From the NCBI RefSeq assembly GCF_051020955.1, contig NW_027476827.1:62001-126000 (forward strand): a stretch of 64,000 nt of DNA, read 5' to 3'. The notes under the pieces are model-generated. The model made no database searches. It was given only the letters and a program-made list of their open reading frames with translations, and had not been told where the DNA came from. The stretch is from Megalopta genalis (lineage: Eukaryota > Arthropoda > Insecta > Hymenoptera > Halictidae). Below, one piece after another: positions 55,201-63,310 of this stretch. Each line of letters begins with the position of its first letter. Position 1 is the first letter of the stretch. Made by a program: the position numbers and the translations under genes.

Positions 55201-56999
55201 CAAATGATTTAGCTTCAAATACTTGCGATGTAAGTTATATAGCTTCAAATGCTGGCGAAATAAACGAGTTAGCTTCAAATCCATGCGAAACACATGATGT
55301 AGCTTCAAATCAATGCGATGTAGAAGGTTTAGCTTCTAATCCATGCGAAACAAATTATTTAGCTTCAAATACTTGCGTTATAAGTGATATAGTTTCAAAT
55401 TATGGCGAAATAATCGAGTTAGCTTCAAATCCATGCGAAACATATGATGTAACTTCAAATCAATGCGATGTAGATGGTTTAGAATCAAATCCATGCGAAA
55501 CAAATAATTTAGCTTCAAATACTTGCGATATAAGTGATACAGTTTCAAATTATGGCGAAATAATCGAGTTAGCTTCAAATCCATGCGAAACACATGATGT
55601 AACTTCAAATCAATGCGATGTAGAAGGTTTGGCTCCAGATCCACGGGAAACAAATGATTTCGCTTCAAATACTTGCGATATAAGTGATATAGCTTCAAAT
55701 TCTGGCGAAATAATCGAGCTAGCTTCAACTCCATGCGAAACCAATGATGTAGCTTCAAATCAATGCGATGTTGAAGGTTTAACTTCATATCCAAGTGTAG
55801 CAAGCGATTTAACTTCAAATACTTGCGATATAAGTTGTCTAGCATCAAATGCTGGCGAAATAAACGAGTTAGATTCAAATCCATGCGAAACACATGACGT
55901 AGCTTCAAATCAATGCGATGTATAAGGTTTAGCTTCTACTCCATGCGAAACAAATGATTTAGCTTCAAATACTGGCGATATAAGTGATATAGTTTCAAAT
56001 GCTGACAAAATAATCGAGTTAGCATCAAATCCATGCGAAACATATGATGTAACTTCAAATCAATGCGATGTAGACGGTTTAGAATCATATCCATGCGAAA
56101 CAAATGATTTAGCTTCAAATACTTGCGATATAAGTGATATAGCTGCAAAAGCTGGCGAAATAAACGAGTTAGCTTCAAATCCATGCGAAACACATGATGT
56201 AGCTTCAAATCAATGCAGTGTAGAAAGTTTAGCTTCAAATCCATGCGAAACAAATTATTTAGCTTCAAATACTTGCGATATAAGTGATACAGTTTCAAAT
56301 TATGGCGAAATAATCGAGTTAGCTTCAAATCCATGCGAAACACATGATGTAGCTTCAAATCAATGCGATGTATAAGGTTTAGCTTCTACTCCATGCGAAA
56401 CAAATGATTTAGCTTCAAATACTGGCGATATAAGTGATATAGCTTCAAATGCTGGAGAAATAATCGAGTTAGCTGCAAATCCATGCGAAACACACGATGT
56501 TGCTTCAAATCAATGCGATGTATAAGGTTTAGCTTCAACTCCATGCGAAACAAATGATTTAGCTTCAAACACTTGCGATATAAGTGATATAGCTTCAAAT
56601 GCTGGCGAAATAAACGAGTTACCTTCAAATCCATGCGAAACACATGATGTAACTTCAAATCAATGCGATGTAGAAGGTTTGGCTTAAGATCCACGGGAAA
56701 CAAATGATTTAGCTTCAAATACTTGCGATATAAGTGATATAGCTTCAAATTCTGGCGAAATAATCGAGTTAGCTTCAACTCCATGCGAAACCAATGATGT
56801 AGCTTCAAATCAATGCGATGTTGAAGGTTTAACTTCATATCCAAGTGTAGCAAGCGATTTAACTTCAAATACTTGCGATATAAGTTGTCTAGCATCAAAT
56901 GCTGGCGAAATAAACGAGTTAGCTTCAAATCCATGCGAAACACATGATGTAGCTTCAAATCAATGCGATGTAGAAGGTATGGCTTCAGATCCACGGGAA

Positions 57000-58765
57000 A
57001 CAAATGATTTAGCTTCAAATACTTGCGATATAAGTGATACAGTTTCAAATTATGGCGAAATAATCGAGTTAGCTTCAAATCCATGCGAAACACATGATGT
57101 AACTTCAAATCAGTGCGATGTAGAAGGTTTGGCTTCAGATCCACGGGAAACAAATGATTTAGCTTCAAATACTTGCGATATAAGTAATATAGCTTCAAAT
57201 TCTGGCGAAATAATCGAGTTAGCTTCAACTCCATGCGAAACACATGATGTAGTTTCAAATCAATGCGATCTAGAAGGTTTAGCTTCAAATCCATGCGAAT
57301 CAAATGATTTAGCTTCAAATACTGGCGATATAAGTGTTATAGTTTCAAATGCTGGCGAAATAATTGAGTTAGCATCAAATCCATGCGAAACATATGATGT
57401 AACTTCAAATCAATGCGATGTAGATGGTTTAGATTCAAATCCATGCGAAACAAATGATTTAGCTTCAAATACTTGCGATATAAGTGATATAGCTTCAAAT
57501 GCTGGCGAAATAATCGAGATAGCTTCAAATCCATGCGAAACACATGATGTAGTTTCAAATCAATGCGATCTAGAAGGTTTAGCTTCAAATCCATGCGAAT
57601 CAAATGATTTAGCTTCAAATACTGGCGATATAAGTGATATAGTTTCAAATGCTGGCGAAATAATCGAGTTAGCATCAAATCCATGCGAAACATATGATGT
57701 AACTTCAAATCAATGCGATGTAGATGGTTTAGAATCAAATCCATGCGAAACAAATGATTTAGCTTCAAATACTTGCGATATAAGTGATATAGCTTCAAAT
57801 GCTGGCAAAATAAACGAGTTAGCTTCAAATCCATGCGAAACACATGATGTAGCTTCAAATCAATGCGATGTTGAAGGTTTAGCTTCAAATCCACGCGAAA
57901 CAAATGATTTAGCTTCAAATACTTGCGATATAAGTAATATAGCTTCAAATGCTGTCGAAATAATCGAGTTAGCTTCAAATCCATGCGAAACACATGATGT
58001 AGCTTCAAATCAATGCGATGTAGAAAGATTAGCTTCAAATCCATGCGAAACAAATTATTTAGCTTCAAATACTTGCGTATAAGTGATACAGTTTCAAATT
58101 ATGGCGAAATAATCGAGTTAGCTTCAAATCCATGCGAAACACATGATGTAACTTCAAATCAATGCGATGTAGAAGGTTTGGCTTCAGATCCACGGGAAAC
58201 AAATGATTTAGCTTCAAATACTTGCGATATAAGTGATATAGCTTCAAATGCTGGCGAAATAATCGAGATAGCTTCAAATCCATGCGAAACACATGATGTA
58301 GTTTCAAATCAATGCGATCTAGAAGGTTTAGCTTCAAATCCATGCGAATCAAATGATTTAGCTTCAAATACTGGCGATATAAGTGATATAGTTTCAAATG
58401 CTGGCGAAATAATCGAGTTAGCATCAAATCCATGCGAAACATATGATGTAACTTCAAATCAATGCGATGTAGATGGTTTAGAATCAAATCCATGCGAAAC
58501 AAATGATTTAGCTTCAAATACTTGCGATATAAGTGATATAGCTTCAAATGCTGGCAAAATAAACGAGTTAGCTTCAAATCCATGCGAAACACATGATGTA
58601 GCTTCAAATCAATGCGATGTTGAAGGTTTAGCTTCAAAACCACGCGAAACAAATGATTTAGCTTCAAATACTTGCGATATAAGTGAAATAGTTTCAAATG
58701 CTGGCGAAATAAACGAGTTACCTTCATATCCATGCGAAACACATGATGTAGCTTCAAATCAATGC
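57000..58765 (+). repeat. 1.77-kb duplicated block, left copy
   Basis: This block matches 60362-62127 at a constant offset of 3,362 bp. Anchors are CAGTGCGATG (57111/60473), ATAATTGAG (about 57361/60723), a 29-bp T monomer with ACTTGCGTATAAG (58071/61433), AAAACCACGCG (about 58637/61999) and TACCTTCATATCC (about 58729/62091). The match starts after the GTAGAAGGTATGG monomer at about 56970. It ends where this copy has GTTGATGG and the other GTTGAAGG. Confidence 0.88.
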
Positions 58766-59485
58766 GATGTTGATGGTTTAGCTTCAAATCCACGCGAAAC
58801 AAATGATTTAGCTTCAAATACTTGCGATATAAGTGATATAGCTTCAAATGCTGGCGAAATAATCGAGATAGCTTCAAATCCATGCGAAACACATGATGTA
58901 GTTTCAAATCAATGCGATCTAGAAGGTTTAGCTTCAAATCCATGCGAATCAAATGATTTAGCTTCAAATACTGGCGATATAAGTGATATTGTTTCAAATG
59001 CTGGCGAAATAATCGAGTTAGCATCAAATCCATGCGAAACATATGATGTAACTTCAAATCAATGCGATGTAGATGGTTTAGAATCAAATCCATGCGAAAC
59101 AAATGATTTAGCTTCAAATACTTGCGATATAAGTGATATAGCTTCAAATGCTGGCAAAATAAACGAGTTAGCTTCAACTCCATGCGAAACCAATGATGTA
59201 GCTTCAAATCAATGCGATGTTGAAGGTTTAACTTCATATCCAAGTGTAGCAAGCGATTTAACTTCAAATACTTGCGATATAAGTTGTCTAGCATCAAATG
59301 CTGGCGAAATAAACGAGTTAGCTTCAAATCCATGCGAAACACATGATGTAGCTTCAAATCAATGCGATGTAGAAGGTATGGCTTCAGATCCACGGGAAAC
59401 AAATGATTTAGCTTCAAATACTTGCGATATAAGTGATATAGTTTCAAATGCTGGTGAAATAATCGTGTTAGCTTCAAATCCATGA
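58013..59485 (+). other. Longest forward open frame; probably not a gene
   Basis: This 490-codon frame starts at an ATG in one reading frame and passes into the main forward frame through the one-base-short T monomer near 58071. After that it reads as ten-residue repeats such as ASNPCETHDV, ASNQCDVEGL, ASNPCETNDL, ASNTCDISDI and ASNAGEINEL. Elsewhere in the window the same frame is stopped repeatedly, most often by GTATAAGG in Q monomers and by TGA in N or T monomers. The minus strand is also open over nearly the same bases (58065-59567). I regard it as non-coding satellite; a decayed ancestral coding repeat cannot be excluded. Confidence 0.85.
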
Positions 59486-59567
59486 GAAACACATGATGTA
59501 GCTTCAAATCAATGCGATGTAGAAAGATTAGCTTCAAATACATGTGAAACACATGATGTTCCTTCAA
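58065..59567 (-). other. 500-codon minus-strand open frame opposite a forward one
   Basis: This stretch is stop-free on the minus strand and opens at TTG. It covers almost the same bases as the 490-codon forward frame. The translation is the Leu/Lys/Arg/His-rich ten-residue repeat, with no other segment. Two long frames on opposite strands cannot both be explained by selection for protein, so the pair is best explained by monomer composition. Confidence 0.85.
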
Positions 59568-60361
59568 ATCAATGCGATGTATAAGGTTTAGCTTCTACTC
59601 CATGCGAAACAAATGATTTAGCTTCAAATACTTGCGATATAAGTGATATAGCTACAAATGCTGGCGAAATAAACGAGTTAACTTCAAATCCATGCGAAAC
59701 ACATTATGTAGCTGCAAATCAATGCGATGTAGATTATTTAGCTATTCAAGTCCATGCGAAACAAATGATTTAGCTTCAAATACTTGCGATATAAGTAATA
59801 TAGCTTAAAATGCTGGTAAAATAATCGAGTTAGATTCTAAAACTAAGCGAAACGTATGATGTAGCTTCAAATCAATGCGATGTAGAAGGTTTAGCTTCAA
59901 ATCCAGGCGAAACAAATGATTTAGCTTCAAATACTTGCGATATAAGTGATATAGCTTCAAATGCTGGCCAAATAAACGAGTTAGCTTCAAATCCATGCGA
60001 AACATATGATGTAACTTCAAATCAATGCGATGTAGATGGTTTAGATTCAAATCCATGCGAAACAAATGATTTAGCATCAAATACTTGCGATATAAGTGAT
60101 ATAGCTTCAAATGCTGGCGAAATAATCGAGATAGCTTCAAATCCATGCGAAACACATGATGTAGTTTCAAATCAATGCGATCTAGAAGGTTTAGCTTCAA
60201 ATCCATGCGAATCAAATGATTTAGCTTCAAATACTGGCGATATAAGTGATATAGTTTCAAATGCTGGCGAAATAATCGAGTTAGCATCAAATCCATGCGA
60301 AACATATGATGTAACTTCAAATCAATGCGATGTAGATGGTTTAGAATCAAATCCATGCGAA

Positions 60362-62127
60362 ACAAATGATTTAGCTTCAAATACTTGCGATATAAGTGAT
60401 ACAGTTTCAAATTATGGCGAAATAATCGAGTTAGCTTCAAATCCATGCGAAACACATGATGTAACTTCAAATCAGTGCGATGTAGAAGGTTTGGCTTCAG
60501 ATCCACGGGAAACAAATGATTTAGCTTCAAATACTTGCGATATAAGTAATATAGCTTCAAATTCTGGCGAAATAATCGAGTTAGCTTCAACTCCATGCGA
60601 AACACATGATGTAGTTTCAAATCAATGCGATCTAGAAGGTTTAGCTTCAAATCCATGCGAATCAAATGATTTAGCTTCAAATACTGGCGATATAAGTGTT
60701 ATAGTTTCAAATGCTGGCGAAATAATTGAGTTAGCATCAAATCCATGCGAAACATATGATGTAACTTCAAATCAATGCGATGTAGATGGTTTAGATTCAA
60801 ATCCATGCGAAACAAATGATTTAGCTTCAAATACTTGCGATATAAGTGATATAGCTTCAAATGCTGGCGAAATAATCGAGATAGCTTCAAATCCATGCGA
60901 AACACATGATGTAGTTTCAAATCAATGCGATCTAGAAGGTTTAGCTTCAAATCCATGCGAATCAAATGATTTAGCTTCAAATACTGGCGATATAAGTGAT
61001 ATAGTTTCAAATGCTGGCGAAATAATCGAGTTAGCATCAAATCCATGCGAAACATATGATGTAACTTCAAATCAATGCGATGTAGATGGTTTAGAATCAA
61101 ATCCATGCGAAACAAATGATTTAGCTTCAAATACTTGCGATATAAGTGATATAGCTTCAAATGCTGGCAAAATAAACGAGTTAGCTTCAAATCCATGCGA
61201 AACACATGATGTAGCTTCAAATCAATGCGATGTTGAAGGTTTAGCTTCAAATCCACGCGAAACAAATGATTTAGCTTCAAATACTTGCGATATAAGTAAT
61301 ATAGCTTCAAATGCTGGCGAAATAATCGAGTTAGCTTCAAATCCATGCGAAACACACGATGTAGCTTCAAATCAATGCGATGTAGAAAGATTAGCTTCAA
61401 ATCCATGCGAAACAAATTATTTAGCTTCAAATACTTGCGTATAAGTGATACAGTTTCAAATTATGGCGAAATAATCGAGTTAGCTTCAAATCCATGCGAA
61501 ACACATGATGTAACTTCAAATCAATGCGATGTAGAAGGTTTGGCTTCAGATCCACGGGAAACAAATGATTTAGCTTCAAATACTTGCGATATAAGTGATA
61601 TAGCTTCAAATGCTGGCGAAATAATCGAGATAGCTTCAAATCCATGCGAAACACATGATGTAGTTTCAAATCAATGCGATCTAGAAGGTTTAGCTTCAAA
61701 TCCATGCGAATCAAATGATTTAGCTTCAAATACTGGCGATATAAGTGATATAGTTTCAAATGCTGGCGAAATAATCGAGTTAGCATCAAATCCATGCGAA
61801 ACATATGATGTAACTTCAAATCAATGCGATGTATATGGTTTAGAATCAAATCCATGCGAAACAAATGATTTAGCTTCAAATACTTGCGATATAAGTGATA
61901 TAGCTTCAAGTGCTGGCAAAATAAACGAGTTAGCTTCAAATCCATGCGAAACACATGATGTAGCTTAAAATCAATGCGATGTTGAAGGTTTAGCTTCAAA
62001 ACCACGCGAAACAAATGATTTAGCTTCAAATACTTGCGATATAAGTGAAATAGTTTCAAATGCTGGCGAAATAAACGAGTTACCTTCATATCCATGCGAA
62101 ACACATGATGTAGCTTCAAATCAATGC
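60362..62127 (+). repeat. 1.77-kb duplicated block, right copy
   Basis: This is the partner of 57000-58765 with a constant 3,362-bp offset and only scattered base differences, such as GCTGGCG versus GCTGTCG near 61315 and GTATATGG versus GTAGATGG near 61831. One difference converts TAGCTTC to TAGCTTA near 61965. The absence of any monomer gain or loss over 1.77 kb suggests this is one of the younger events in the window. Confidence 0.88.
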
Positions 62128-62439
62128 GATGTTGAAGGTTTAGCTTCAAATCCACGCGAAACAAATGATTTAGCTTCAAATACTTGCGATATAAGTAATA
62201 TAGCTTCAAATGCTGGCGAAATAATCGAGTTAGCTTCAAATCCATGCGAAACACATGATGTAGCTTCAAATCAATGCGATGTAGAAAGATTAGCTTCAAA
62301 TCCATGCGAAACAAATTATTTAGCTTCAAATACTTGCGTATAAGTGATACAGTTTCAAATTATGGCGAAATAATCGAGTTAGCTTCAAATCCATGCGAAA
62401 CACATGATGTAACTTCAAATCAATGCAATGTAGAAGGTT

Positions 62440-63310
62440 TGGCTTCAGATCCACGGGAAACAAATGATTTAGCTTCAAATACTTGCGATATAAGTGATAT
62501 AGCTTCAAATTCTGGCGAAATAATCGAGTTAGCTTCAACTCCATGCGAAACACATGATGTAGTTTCAAATCAATGCGATCTAGAAGGTTTAGCTTCAAAT
62601 CCATGCGAATCAAATGATTTAGCTTCAAATACTGGCGATATAAGTGTTATAGTTTCAAATGCTGGCGAAATAATTGAGTTAGCATCAAATCCATGCGAAA
62701 CATATGATGTAACTTCAAATCAATGCGATGTAGATGGTTTAGATTCAAATCCATGCGAAACAAATGATTTAGCTTCAAATACTTGCGATATAAGTGATAT
62801 AGCTTCAAATGCTGGCGAAATAATCGAGATAGCTTCAAATCCATGCGAAACACATGATGTAGTTTCAAATCAATGCGATCTAGAAGGTTTAGCTTCAAAT
62901 CCATGCGAATCAAATGATTTAGCTTCAAATACTGGCGATATAAGTGATATTGTTTCAAATGCTGGCGAAATAATCGAGTTAGCATCAAATCCATGCGAAA
63001 CATATGATGTAACTTCAAATCAATGCGATGTAGATGGTTTAGAATCAAATCCATGCGAAACAAATGATTTAGCTTCAAATACTTGCGATATAAGTGATAT
63101 AGCTTCAAATGCTGGCAAAATAAACGAGTTAGCTTCAAATCCATGCGAAACACATGATGTAGCTTAAAATCAATGCGATGTTGAAGGTTTAGCTTCAAAA
63201 CCACGCGAAACAAATGATTTAGCTTCAAATACTTGCGATATAAGTGAAATAGTTTCAAATGCTGGCGAAATAAACGAGTTACCTTCATATCCATGCGAAA
63301 CACATGATGT
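62440..63310 (+). repeat. Third, composite copy of the 57-62 kb block
   Basis: From 62440 to about 63180 the sequence matches 57130-57870 at an offset of 5,310 bp, including the GTGTTATAG and ATAATTGAG marks. At about 63182 it switches to sequence matching 61983-62110 at an offset of 1,199 bp, with AAAACCACGCG and TACCTTCATATCC. Two different offsets on either side of one point indicate that this copy was assembled by recombination between earlier copies. Confidence 0.78.

Larger units (their letters stand above)
50757..56240 (+). repeat. ~5.5-kb duplicated block, right copy with insertions
   Basis: This is the longer partner of 46110-50470. Three insertions explain the stepped offset. About 233 bp lies near 50950-51180 and includes a broken 23-bp monomer. 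About 296 bp lies near 52110-52400 and includes a 21-bp and a 35-bp monomer. Exactly 600 bp (20 monomers) lies near 53667-54267. Outside these, the copies agree closely, including a two-base insertion in a P monomer (GAGAACAACACATG here at about 53420, GAGAAAAACACATG in the left copy). Confidence 0.87.
570..59260 (+). repeat. N-type monomer with GTAGCAAGCGATTTA, sixteen copies
   Basis: This N monomer has GTAGCAAGCGATTTA in place of GAAACAAATGATTTA and usually begins ACTTCA. It sits at about 570, 3511, 6360, 8187, 8786, 8996, 16682, 46953, 49258, 50008, 51831, 54222, 55032, 55782, 56832 and 59231; a related form with GTATAGCAAGTG is near 2430. The T monomer that follows usually reads AAGTTGTCTAGC or AAGTTGTATAGC. 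The variant is common at both ends of the window but almost absent from 17-46 kb, the opposite of the 21-bp monomer. Confidence 0.85.
39381..59772 (+). repeat. 32-bp monomer with GCTATTCAAG, six copies
   Basis: This is an N-type monomer whose start reads GCTATTCAAGTCCATGCG, two bases longer than standard. It sits at 39381, 44275, 45567, 47574, 52748 and 59741, always after a Q monomer reading GTAGATTATTTA. The following T monomer usually reads AAGTAATAT and the next A monomer usually reads TAAAATGCTGG. The constant neighbours show that a cassette of several monomers moved together. It is confined to the right 40% of the window. Confidence 0.9.
57490..63090 (+). repeat. 300-bp ten-monomer cassette, seven copies
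   Basis: A ten-monomer cassette opens with an A monomer ending AATCGAGATA. It continues with a P ending GATGTAGTTTC, a Q with GATCTAGAAGG, an N with GCGAATCAAATG and a T with ACTGGCGATATAAG. It ends with a P carrying CATATGATGTAAC and a Q with GTAGATGG. The AATCGAGATA mark lies at about 57512, 58261, 58861, 60124, 60874, 61623 and 62822. Most spacings are close to multiples of 150 bp (749, 600, 750, 749, 1,199), so this is a doubled 150-bp cycle amplified locally. Confidence 0.82.
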
